Positions 10,074-18,270 of a stretch of DNA of 64,000 nucleotides are shown here, piece by piece. Positions within the stretch are counted from its first letter, which is position 1, and each line of letters begins with the position of its first letter. Where the stretch lies: assembly GCA_020974905.1 (NCBI GenBank), contig CP087563.1, forward strand, positions 2,046,001 through 2,110,000. Direction: 5' to 3'. A model generated the notes under the pieces. The model was not told the origin of the DNA and made no database searches. It worked only from the letters and a program-made list of their open reading frames with translations. The stretch comes from Planctomycetes bacterium syqfu. GTDB taxonomy: Bacteria; Planctomycetota; Phycisphaerae; Phycisphaerales; Phycisphaeraceae. The translations under genes and the position numbers were made by a program.

Positions 10074-10104
10074 GTCATTCCCGCGAAGGCAGGAGTGACG
10101 GAAG
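10074..10104. repeat. REP-like palindromic repeat, short copy
   Basis: CGTCATTCCCGCGAAGGC followed by AGGAGTGACGGA. A minimal member of the dispersed family also found near 35715, 41733, 47493, 59559 and 61372. Confidence 0.75.
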
Positions 10105-10157
10105 ATGCGACACACTGCTTGAATAATGTCGCAACACAACACAACTTGTGAAATTGA

Positions 10158-10191
10158 AACGGAAGGTCAAATTGCTGGCCTTCCGTTTTTT
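10158..10191 (+). terminator. Rho-independent terminator of the fumarase gene
   Basis: AACGGAAGG (10158-10166) pairs with CCTTCCGTT (10179-10187), loop of 12 bases, followed by a T tract. Confidence 0.8.
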
Positions 10192-10276
10192 CATGTCCCA
10201 AGGCATCCGTTCCTACTTAAAACACCAATCCGTCTTTGACGTCATCTACGCAATTGATACTATGAAAGACCATTAA

Positions 10277-10314
10277 AATATCGAAGCAATCCAATTGGTA
10301 TCATTTTCGATATT
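10277..10314. promoter_or_regulatory. Inverted repeat upstream of the sulfatase pair
   Basis: AATATCGAA (10277-10285) and TTCGATATT (10306-10314) are perfect inverted copies, with CCAATTGG (10291-10298) near the centre. The AT-rich site lies 41 bases before the sulfatase start, so it may be an operator. Together with the repeat at 10074 and the terminator at 10158 it accounts for the 323-base gap; no gene is visible there. Confidence 0.4.
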
Positions 10315-10354
10315 CGACTTACATGTCATTCTGAATCAGTGAAAGAAGTCCTGC

Positions 10355-11707
10355 ATGGTCGACAACAAACCCAAGCCGCGCAAGCATCCGAACATCATCT
10401 GGGTCTTCGGTGATCAACACCGGGCACAAGCTCTTGGATGCAATGGTGATCCCAATGTTCACACGCCCAATATTGACCGACTTGCTTCCGAAGGCCTGAC
10501 ACTCAACGGCATCGGTGGCTGCCCGCTGTGTTGCCCTTATCGTGGTTCGCTGCTCACCAGCAAGTATCCGCACCAGATGGTTCCCGGCCATGAATACCCC
10601 ATGCCCGATGGCACCAAAACCATCGCTCATCCGCTCAACGACTCAGGCTATCACACTGCCTACATCGGCAAGTGGCATGTCGACGGACATCATGAACGTG
10701 ACGGGCGTGGTGCCTTGGCATACATCAAGCCCCATCGACGTGGCGGCTTTAAACAATGGCTCGGTTTTGAGAACAACAACAGTCAATGGGACTGCTGGGT
10801 TCACGGACATGATGACAAAGGCAATGAGATCGAACACTACCGCCTGCCAACCTATGAAACCGATGCGCTGACGGACTTGACATTGGACTACATCAAAGAG
10901 CGCAAGCAAGACGACCAACCGTTCTTCTGCGTGCTCTCCGTTCAGCCGCCGCATGATCCGTATGTCTGCCCGGAAGACTATCAAGGTCGGCACACCCCTG
11001 GTGAAATCAAGTTCCGAGACAATGTCCCCGACATCAAACGCATTCGCGATATCGCTTCACGTGAACTCGCCGGATACTACGGCATGATTGAAAATCTGGA
11101 TCACAATCTCGGGCGCATCCGTGATCTGCTCTGGGACCTGGAGATGATCGAAGACACCCATATCGTCTTCTTCTCCGACCACGGTGACATGCATGGCAGT
11201 CACGGCCAGTTCCGCAAGACCAACCCCTTTGAGGAAGCCATCCGCGTACCCATGATTTTCGGTGGAACCAATCCACGCTACGGCACCGGCAACGGCAGGA
11301 AAGATTACCTGGTCAATCACGTGGACATGGCGCCCACCACCCTTGGCCTGTGCAACATTGATGTCCCGGATTGGATGGATGGCACGGACTACTCGGCATT
11401 GCGAAAACTTGAGCCGTTCAACGACAACGACTACCCCGACTCTGCGTTTATCCAACTCGTCGTCCCCACCAAACATGGCGCCTCAACCGACCGACCCTGG
11501 CGCGGTATCGTCACCCGTGATGGCTGGAAGTATGTCTGCCTGGAAAACCAGCCCTGGCTGTTGTTCAATCTCAATGAAGATCCCTACGAACAAGCCAATC
11601 ACGCGCATGACACGGTATATGCTGCCAAACGTCGGGAACTACAGGATCAACTTGAAGCCTGGATCAAGAAGACCGGCGACGATTTCCCCCTGCCCCAGGA
11701 TATTTAA
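10355..11707 (+). CDS. Sulfatase, cysteine type, no signal peptide
   Basis: The protein has 450 residues of the alkaline-phosphatase/sulfatase superfamily and hydrolyses a sulfate ester. The formylglycine motif CxPxR is C59-C-P-Y-R63 in GGCPLCCPYRGSLLT; Cys59 would be converted by a formylglycine-generating enzyme, which is not in this window. Metal ligands appear as FGDQH near the N-terminus and FFSDHGDMHGSHG. Unlike most planctomycete sulfatases it begins directly with NIIWVFGDQ and has no signal peptide, so it should act in the cytoplasm on imported sulfated sugars. A second sulfatase follows after 43 bases, probably in one operon. The substrate is unknown. Confidence 0.93.
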   Translation: MVDNKPKPRKHPNIIWVFGDQHRAQALGCNGDPNVHTPNIDRLASEGLTLNGIGGCPLCCPYRGSLLTSKYPHQMVPGHEYPMPDGTKTIAHPLNDSGYHTAYIGKWHVDGHHERDGRGALAYIKPHRRGGFKQWLGFENNNSQWDCWVHGHDDKGNEIEHYRLPTYETDALTDLTLDYIKERKQDDQPFFCVLSVQPPHDPYVCPEDYQGRHTPGEIKFRDNVPDIKRIRDIASRELAGYYGMIENLDHNLGRIRDLLWDLEMIEDTHIVFFSDHGDMHGSHGQFRKTNPFEEAIRVPMIFGGTNPRYGTGNGRKDYLVNHVDMAPTTLGLCNIDVPDWMDGTDYSALRKLEPFNDNDYPDSAFIQLVVPTKHGASTDRPWRGIVTRDGWKYVCLENQPWLLFNLNEDPYEQANHAHDTVYAAKRRELQDQLEAWIKKTGDDFPLPQDI

Positions 11708-11750
11708 TTGAACTTCGAACTCTATTTGTCTACAGACTGGAATCTTAAAC

Positions 11751-13307
11751 ATGGCTGACAAACCCAATCTGCTTTTGATCACATCCGACCAGCAACACTG
11801 GTTCACCCTTGGCATCAACAACCCCAAGATCAAGACGCCCAATCTTGATCGTCTTGCCAAGATGGGTACCAACTTCACGCGAGCCTACTGCCCCAACCCC
11901 ACGTGTACCCCCACGCGTGCCACGCTCATCACCGGTCAGTATCCGTCGCAACATGGTGCTTTCACGCTGGGGACCAAGCTCCCGGAAAACGTGCCAACAC
12001 TCGGTGAATATCTGCATGACGAAGGCTACTGGACCGCGTTGGTGGGCAAAGCTCACTTCCAGCCACTGCGTAACCGTCCGGATGTGGATTGCGAAAGTAT
12101 CGAGTCCTATCCACTCCTGCGCGACCTGGATTTCTGGCGGACATTCAATGACAAGGGCACACCCTGGTATGGTTTTGATTATGTCGAAACCTGCCGTAAC
12201 CATACTGACGAAGGTCACGTCGGACAGCATTATGCGATCTGGCTTGAAGAGCAGGGCTTTACCGACTGGAAGGAATATTTCCAGCAGCCGCATGTCGATG
12301 GTGAAAAGGACGGCGAAAGTTCCAAGTCCCCCACCGTCAACAATACCATGCACTGGGAACTGCCCGAAGAACTGCACTACACCGCATGGACCGGCAAGCG
12401 CACGATCGCTGCCATCGAAAAAGCCAAAGCCGACGACAAACCGTTTTTCATCTGGTCGAGCTATCATGATCCGCATCCGCCCTACGCTGTGAGTGAACCG
12501 TGGGCAAGTATGTATAACCCCCAAGACATGGAACCCGGTGAGTTTGTCGAAGGTGAGTTCGACAACATGCCCCTGCCACACAAAATGACCCGTGAAGAAA
12601 AACCCGACTTCCAGCAGTTCAACAAGGACAAATGCGGCAATCACGGTTATCACCGACACGCTCAATCCAGAGAATACTTGCAAAAAGCCATGGCCTGTTA
12701 CTACGGCATGATCAGCTTCATGGACCACTGGATCGGCCAGACACTCGATGCTCTGGAAGCCAACGGCATGATCGATGACACGCTGATCGTCTTCACTTCC
12801 GACCACGGTCACTTTCTGGGACAACATGGCCTGTGCGCCAAAGGCCCCTTCCACTATGACGATGTCATCCGCGTGCCGATGATTGCTGCTTGGAAAGATC
12901 AAATCCCCGCAGGCAAAGTCACCGATGATGTGCAATCTCTCGTTGACTATGCTCCGACCTTCTGCGCCGCAGCAGGCATGCAAGTCCCCCGCAGCATGTC
13001 CGGCAAGAACGTACTTGCCAACTGGACCAACGGTGAAGAAGTCCGCGATTATGCCATCGTCGAAAACCATCACCAGGTCGGCCCGGAAGTCCACCTGCGG
13101 ACACTCATCCATAAGGGCTATAAACTCACCATCTATCGCGGTCGCGATTGGGCGGAACTCTTTGACATGAACAAAGACCCCAATGAGTTGAAGAATGTCA
13201 TCGATGATCCAGCCTATCACGACATCAAGGACATGATGTACCGCAAGATGGCCGACGCTGCTCTGGATTGCGAAATGACGCCCACAGCCCGCGTCCACGG
13301 CGCGTGA
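11751..13307 (+). CDS. Sulfatase, cysteine type, no signal peptide
   Basis: The protein has 518 residues. N-terminal metal site LLITSDQQHW, formylglycine motif C52-T-P-T-R56 in NPTCTPTRATLITGQYPSQHG, and a second metal motif VFTSDHGHFLGQHG. No export signal is seen, so it is probably cytoplasmic like its partner. The two sulfatases are only distantly alike (the second is longer, with an acidic insert around residues 180-210), which suggests that they remove different sulfate groups from one imported oligosaccharide. The pair is closed by a terminator at 13334. Confidence 0.93.
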   Translation: MADKPNLLLITSDQQHWFTLGINNPKIKTPNLDRLAKMGTNFTRAYCPNPTCTPTRATLITGQYPSQHGAFTLGTKLPENVPTLGEYLHDEGYWTALVGKAHFQPLRNRPDVDCESIESYPLLRDLDFWRTFNDKGTPWYGFDYVETCRNHTDEGHVGQHYAIWLEEQGFTDWKEYFQQPHVDGEKDGESSKSPTVNNTMHWELPEELHYTAWTGKRTIAAIEKAKADDKPFFIWSSYHDPHPPYAVSEPWASMYNPQDMEPGEFVEGEFDNMPLPHKMTREEKPDFQQFNKDKCGNHGYHRHAQSREYLQKAMACYYGMISFMDHWIGQTLDALEANGMIDDTLIVFTSDHGHFLGQHGLCAKGPFHYDDVIRVPMIAAWKDQIPAGKVTDDVQSLVDYAPTFCAAAGMQVPRSMSGKNVLANWTNGEEVRDYAIVENHHQVGPEVHLRTLIHKGYKLTIYRGRDWAELFDMNKDPNELKNVIDDPAYHDIKDMMYRKMADAALDCEMTPTARVHGA

Positions 13308-13333
13308 TCTGTCTCAAAAATCAAACTCAAAAT

Positions 13334-13365
13334 AAAACCACGGCTCAACCGAGTCGTGGTTTTTT
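13334..13365 (+). terminator. Rho-independent terminator of the sulfatase operon
   Basis: AAAACCACG and CTC pair with GAG and CGTGGTTTT (13334-13363), ending in a run of T. Confidence 0.8.
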
Positions 13366-13400
13366 GATGCACCGGAGCAGTGGCTTTCGCACAACGATTC

Positions 13401-14957
13401 TCACTGTGTGTTTTTCAACAAATAACGCTTGACCACCTTTGCACGATCTGTTTCATTTTCTGATTTGGTCATGAGCACTTTGATATCCACGCCCGGATAC
13501 CAGAACGCATCGGGACCTGAAGGATGTTCCAGGCTCCAGCCCGGCCATTCGCGGAAAGCGTGATAGGTCCATGACCAATTGTTCTGCTCAAACAGATCAA
13601 TGCTGTCGTTTAGCCAGTTCGCACCATCGGGTACCGGAGCCCAACGGACCACGCTGAACTCGCCGATGAATATGGGCACGTTCCACTGGTTGACAAAATC
13701 GATCACCGGCTGCATGTGTGCTTTGAGCTTGTCCTTGTCCCAGTATGCCTTACCACCGTTGGAAATGTTTTCACCCGGGTAATGGTTGTTGATCGATTTG
13801 TTGGCCACGGTCAGATCGGTATCGGCTTTGACATGGACCCCCTGGTGGGTGAACGAACCGGGACTGTACCAGTGGACGGTGTAGATGATGCGGGTATCGG
13901 GTAAGGGTTTGAGATGTTCAATGCCACGCCACATCCCACCTGGACCCGGACCGTAAACAATCCAGCTTTGATCGTCGATTTGTCGGATGGCTTTAACGAG
14001 CTTGATCGCCAGGCTTCGCCACTGACGCGGCGCCCATGGCAGTTGGCTGCGATCCAATGGCTCGTTCCAAAGTTCGTAAGCCCAGATGTGTTCACGCAGC
14101 GGTTTGAGATGGGTCACAATGTCTTTCCAACCGTGGAGCATGTTGGCTTCGAAGTCTGGATCATCCCATTGATCCCGATCACTGTGCTTGCCGAAGGTCA
14201 TGGGCGAGTGCATGTCGATGACAGCCTTGATACCATGATCGCGCGCAAGTTTAACCTGGTTTTCAAGGTGTTTTAGCAGGTCCGGCCAACCTTTTTGCCA
14301 GAAGTCATCCGGGCTTTTGCGATAGATCCGATATGGGGAAAATTGAATGCGCACGACGTTGGCCCCCCAATCTTTCAAGTCCTGGTAATCCTCAGCCTTG
14401 AAGTTGCTACCGATCATAAAGCCGCGCACGACTTGCGGGTCAGGTCGATACCTGGCCAACTCCTCGGGCGTGGGAATGGGGTCCTGCGAACCTTCGGGCT
14501 GAGGTGCGGCTTCGACTTTGAGCCACTTGATCCGAGCCGTGTGCTTGGGACCAGTGACCTTGATGACGATGGCATAGCGGCCTGCGGGCACATCAAAATC
14601 ACGGTAGTCCGTTCGCCATTTTTCCGAGTGACTGATGTTGATGCCCGGTAAGGTGTTGCCTTTGAAATCCGCAGTGCGCAGATAGACTTTGATGCTGCCA
14701 GTTCCCTCGCCAAACAGGTTGTAGCTACCAGCCGGCAAATCGACAATGCGATAGAGCTTGCCATCCCAGTTTGACGAATCAAGCTGTACGTAACCATCCT
14801 TGAGGGTAACGGTGGTGCCCTTGGTGTGCCACCAGCCTTGCAGGTCATCGGAACTCTTGAAGGTGTAGTCCATCATCGGCACCTGGGCCTGAACCAGCGT
14901 GGTGAGCAAACAGGTACAAAGATATAACAAGGCGCGTAAGCGCAATTGCGTAAACAT
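13401..14957 (-). CDS. Secreted GH5-like endoglycanase with N-terminal carbohydrate-binding-like domain
   Basis: The protein has 518 residues; AGGAG lies 6 bases before ATG 14957. Signal peptide of about 25 residues (LLYLCTCLLTTLVQAQ). Residues 28-150 look like a beta-sandwich. The catalytic part, from about residue 175, has the GH5 pattern: GANVVRIQFS, IDMHSP, acid/base E299 in YELWNEP and nucleophile E433 in FIGEFSVVRW. These are the signs of a cellulase/mannanase-type retaining enzyme; the real substrate cannot be read. It is the distal gene of a GntR-prepilin-hydrolase set and is convergent with the sulfatase operon. Confidence 0.9.
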   Translation of the reverse strand: MFTQLRLRALLYLCTCLLTTLVQAQVPMMDYTFKSSDDLQGWWHTKGTTVTLKDGYVQLDSSNWDGKLYRIVDLPAGSYNLFGEGTGSIKVYLRTADFKGNTLPGINISHSEKWRTDYRDFDVPAGRYAIVIKVTGPKHTARIKWLKVEAAPQPEGSQDPIPTPEELARYRPDPQVVRGFMIGSNFKAEDYQDLKDWGANVVRIQFSPYRIYRKSPDDFWQKGWPDLLKHLENQVKLARDHGIKAVIDMHSPMTFGKHSDRDQWDDPDFEANMLHGWKDIVTHLKPLREHIWAYELWNEPLDRSQLPWAPRQWRSLAIKLVKAIRQIDDQSWIVYGPGPGGMWRGIEHLKPLPDTRIIYTVHWYSPGSFTHQGVHVKADTDLTVANKSINNHYPGENISNGGKAYWDKDKLKAHMQPVIDFVNQWNVPIFIGEFSVVRWAPVPDGANWLNDSIDLFEQNNWSWTYHAFREWPGWSLEHPSGPDAFWYPGVDIKVLMTKSENETDRAKVVKRYLLKNTQ

Positions 14958-14993
14958 AAAAAACTCCTGATTTTCTAGGGCTATTTTAAATTT

Positions 14994-15734
14994 TCAATAA
15001 GTCAGATCATCGCCCCACATGACCGGATCGGTCTGGGCCAACTCCGAAGGCACGCTTGCACTGTGACCATCAAAATAAGTCACGTTGATACTTGCCTGGT
15101 GACGATTCCAATCCATGTTGTTACCCGGATTGGGGAAGATGAGCTTCCAACTGCTCTTGTTGGCATGCTGGGTGTACCAGTTGGTGGAATCGGTGAACAG
15201 GACATGATTGGAAGGCGATCGCATCGTGCTCATACTCACGCGATCGTGGTAGTCCGTGCCATCGTTTTTCTCACCCCAGATGCGCATGGGAACCGCGTAG
15301 CTGCGGTGGTAGCTTTTCTGATTGGCCCGCCGTGATGGATCAATAAACAGCTTGCATTCGGCATCGGACATGGTGCGCGTGACCCACAAAAAATTGATCC
15401 AGTTCAAACGATCACTCGGCGCACCGTCACGCGGCAAGGGGCCCATGGCGCTGACCGCAATATCGTTGTAGGACGAAGTCTTGTAATACACGGGGGGCAA
15501 ACCGCGATTGGCATCGTCATAACGCATCAGGCCCAAACCAATCTGCCGCTGGTTGGCCAGGTACATCACGCGACGTGCTGCCTTGCGGGCACTACCCAAT
15601 GCGGGCATGAGAATGGCAATGAGCAGGGCAATGATGGAGATGACCACCAGCAACTCAATCAGCGTAAAGCCTCGTGACGAATTTTCAGCCAATGGTGAAT
15701 GTGTGAACCTGGATGTGTGCGGTTGTGGATGCAT
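14994..15734 (-). CDS. DUF1559-type prepilin-like protein
   Basis: The protein has 246 residues from ATG 15734, chosen because GGAG lies 7 bases upstream; an in-frame ATG at 15746 would place that GGAG inside the gene. Prepilin signal [23 protein letters not shown]-terminal [11 protein letters not shown]. The cysteine-proline motif found in most sister proteins is absent (KLFIDPSRR takes its place). It is 36 bases upstream of the GH5 gene. Confidence 0.88.
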   Translation of the reverse strand: MHPQPHTSRFTHSPLAENSSRGFTLIELLVVISIIALLIAILMPALGSARKAARRVMYLANQRQIGLGLMRYDDANRGLPPVYYKTSSYNDIAVSAMGPLPRDGAPSDRLNWINFLWVTRTMSDAECKLFIDPSRRANQKSYHRSYAVPMRIWGEKNDGTDYHDRVSMSTMRSPSNHVLFTDSTNWYTQHANKSSWKLIFPNPGNNMDWNRHQASINVTYFDGHSASVPSELAQTDPVMWGDDLTY

Positions 15735-15825
15735 GTGCTGCTCCATAGCTGTGCGCAGGATCGGTGTCGGTACGTCACGCGAACCCTGTGCCGAAAATGG
15801 TAGTACAAACGGATCGATTAACCTG

Positions 15826-16944
15826 TCATGAACGGATCGTCTCGACGGAGCCCCGCTCGCAAAGTCGAGGTTTTAATTTGCAATGTTGTGCTTCTGAAGA
15901 TGCCTGCCCGTCAAGCAACGCCAGCAATCGCCTGGCCGCTTCACGGCCGATGTCATGGTTGGGTTGGCCCAGCGCGGTAAGTGCCGGGGTCATGGCTGCA
16001 AACATGTGCAGATCACTGATCGAAAGCACCGACACCTCGTCAGGCACATGACGGCCCGTTGACTGCACCGCCCGTTGAGCCCCAAGCGCCAGATATTCGT
16101 TCATACCGACAATGGCTGTGAGTTCCGGATGCTGCCCGAGTAATCGCAAGGTTGCACGTTCGCCGTTGGCCCAGGGATGCTGGGGATTCAGATCGGTGGC
16201 ATCAGTGATGTAACGAGGTAACTGGTCAAAATGCAGACCATACTCAGCCAAAGCTTCTGTGATCCCTTGCCGCATTTGGAGATAGTTGGCCGAGTCTGCG
16301 GTGAGATCGACCAGACCGATGCGTTGATGGCCACGATCCAGCAAGTACAGCAGTGCCTCACGTCCCATTGCGTGCGAATCCGTGGTAACTGAATCGACTT
16401 GCAATTCATCAAATGCGGTGTCTACCAAAACCATCGGCACACCACGCTCTTTGAGCAGCTTAAGCACACGTAAAAAATCTGACACCGGCGGCGGGTATAT
16501 GATCGCCCCACTGACCATGGCCGAGTCCAGTTGATCGATGTACTTGACTTCATTACGAAAATCAAAGTTCGCGTCATGAAGCAATATCCGTGGGGAATCG
16601 ATCTGTAAACCATCCTTGATCCCGGTGATAATCTCGCCAATCGCTTCATTGATCGCTGGGACCACCAGTGCGATGGCCTGCTGTTCCAATGTTCGCCGAG
16701 CCACATAGACACCGCTGCCCTGCTCAGCTCGGAGATAACCTTCAGCGGTAAGTGTGTTGATCGCCTGCTTGACCATGCCCAGTGACATGCCGTACTGCGA
16801 AACAAACTGCCGCATACTTGGCAACTTGGTCCCAGGACGCAGCCGGCGCGACTGGATATTGGCTTTGAGCTGGCGTTGGAACTGCTGAACCAACGGCTCA
16901 TGCTGGGCGGGATCGATCTGGATGTCCATATGCATGGTGGTCAT
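15826..16944 (-). CDS. GntR-family regulator with LacI-type sensor domain
   Basis: The protein has 372 residues. Winged-helix GntR domain at residues 12-80 ([30 protein letters not shown], then [27 protein letters not shown]), followed by a sugar-sensor domain of the PurR/AraR type ([28 protein letters not shown]). This GntR-LacI fusion is the architecture of arabinose-type repressors. Start ATG 16944; two more ATGs follow within six codons. A sigma70 promoter with an overlapping palindrome lies upstream (16969-17004). It likely controls the prepilin-GH5 set and perhaps the divergent dehydrogenase. Confidence 0.92.
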   Translation of the reverse strand: MTTMHMDIQIDPAQHEPLVQQFQRQLKANIQSRRLRPGTKLPSMRQFVSQYGMSLGMVKQAINTLTAEGYLRAEQGSGVYVARRTLEQQAIALVVPAINEAIGEIITGIKDGLQIDSPRILLHDANFDFRNEVKYIDQLDSAMVSGAIIYPPPVSDFLRVLKLLKERGVPMVLVDTAFDELQVDSVTTDSHAMGREALLYLLDRGHQRIGLVDLTADSANYLQMRQGITEALAEYGLHFDQLPRYITDATDLNPQHPWANGERATLRLLGQHPELTAIVGMNEYLALGAQRAVQSTGRHVPDEVSVLSISDLHMFAAMTPALTALGQPNHDIGREAARRLLALLDGQASSEAQHCKLKPRLCERGSVETIRS

Positions 16945-16968
16945 AATATTGATTCTTTCACCACAAGA

Positions 16969-16996
16969 ATAATAGCACTGCTAAAAAGTGTGTCAA
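16969..16996 (-). promoter_or_regulatory. Sigma70 promoter of the GntR-type regulator gene
   Basis: On the minus strand, TTGACA (16996-16991), a 16-base spacer and TATTAT (16974-16969), 25 bases before the ATG. Confidence 0.7.
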
Positions 16997-17004
16997 CACA
17001 CTTT
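16985..17004. promoter_or_regulatory. Palindromic operator over the -35 box
   Basis: AAAGTGTGT-CA-ACACACTTT, two perfect 9-base arms around 2 bases. It covers the -35 of the GntR-type gene and faces the divergent oxidoreductase gene, so binding would give autorepression. Confidence 0.65.
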
Positions 17005-17210
17005 GATAACTTTTTGTCAATCAGCCATAGCCCCAACGCACTTTCACATATAAACCTTGGTAACTTAAAACTAGACAGCAACATGCACACCGAGATTAAA
17101 TTCCAACCCATGACCACACTTGCCATCCCCCAATGCCAACCGATAGCATAAACCCACCATCAGAATAGCAATTGTCATCCGCAGACCGTCAATACAGGAA
17201 ATAAAATTCA

Positions 17211-18260
17211 ATGCAAACCAATCCCCCCAACACCATCCGCTGGGGCATCATCGGCTGCGGTGATGTCTGCGAAATCAAGTCCGGGCCGGGATTCTACAAA
17301 GCAGATAACAGCGCGTTGACAATGGTCATGCGACGCAATGGCGAGAAAGCTGCGGACTATGCCAAGCGACATCACGTTCCCAACTGGACCACCGATGCCG
17401 ACGAAGTGATAAATTCACCGGAAGTGGACGTTGTCTACATCGCAACACCTGTGGGCGATCATGCAAGTTATGCATTGAAAGTCGCCCAGGCAGGTAAACC
17501 CTGTTACATCGAAAAGCCGTTGACGCGCAATCATGCTGAGGCGATGCAGATCGTCGAAGCTTTTGGGGCCAGAAATTTGCCTGCGTTTGCAGCATTTTAC
17601 CGCCGCCAACTCCCACGTTTTGTCAAAGCCAAACAACTCATTGATGACGGTGTGATCGGTGAAGTGACTGCGGTGAATGTCATGTATCAAAACCCGGCTC
17701 ACCAGCGAATCACCGCAGAGAATCTACCATGGCGCGTCCAGCCAGAACACTCCGGCGGTGGGTTGTTTTTTGATTTGGCCTCCCATGCACTGGATGTGAT
17801 CGACTACATGGTCGGCCCGTTGGTCAACGTGACAGGCAATGCACGCAATGTCACCGGCATTTACGATGTCGAAGAAATCGTGAGCCTGCGGTTTGATCTG
17901 GAAAACAGCATTGGTGTTGGAACCGGTTGCTGGAACTTTGCCTCCCAATGTCATGAAGACCGGATTCTCATTCATGGCACCAAAGGCAAACTCGACATGG
18001 CCTGCTTTGCGCATCCGCGATTAACATTGTCGACCCATGACAGTGAAGATGTGATGGAATTGACCGACCCACCCCACGTCCATCAGCCGTTGATTCAAAG
18101 CATTGTCAACGAGCTTAACGGCATCGACCAATGTCCAAGCACCGTGATCTCCGCAGCACGCACCGCCAAGGTGATGGACCTTGCCACCGAAGCCTATTAT
18201 GGCAACCGTGACGGTGCGTTCTGGGAGTCACCGCAAAGCTGGCCCGGAAAGTCTCGCTGA
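17211..18260 (+). CDS. Gfo/Idh/MocA-family oxidoreductase
   Basis: The 349-residue cytoplasmic NAD(P)-dependent sugar dehydrogenase-like protein has an N-terminal Rossmann motif WGIIGCGDV (residues 11-19), VYIATPVGDHA, and the family signature CYIEKPL, where the Lys is catalytic. The C-terminal alpha/beta domain carries GGGLFFDLASHALDVIDY with the usual Asp/His pair. It probably oxidises or epimerises a sugar released by the neighbouring hydrolases. It is divergent from the GntR-type gene and may share its operator. The substrate is not predictable. Confidence 0.92.
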   Translation: MQTNPPNTIRWGIIGCGDVCEIKSGPGFYKADNSALTMVMRRNGEKAADYAKRHHVPNWTTDADEVINSPEVDVVYIATPVGDHASYALKVAQAGKPCYIEKPLTRNHAEAMQIVEAFGARNLPAFAAFYRRQLPRFVKAKQLIDDGVIGEVTAVNVMYQNPAHQRITAENLPWRVQPEHSGGGLFFDLASHALDVIDYMVGPLVNVTGNARNVTGIYDVEEIVSLRFDLENSIGVGTGCWNFASQCHEDRILIHGTKGKLDMACFAHPRLTLSTHDSEDVMELTDPPHVHQPLIQSIVNELNGIDQCPSTVISAARTAKVMDLATEAYYGNRDGAFWESPQSWPGKSR

Positions 18261-18270
18261 CTCCGCTTGC

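Noticed and set aside
11745-13298. 517-codon open frame on the minus strand
   Set aside because: It mirrors the second sulfatase almost exactly. The plus-strand protein has CTPTR and metal motifs; the mirror has none.
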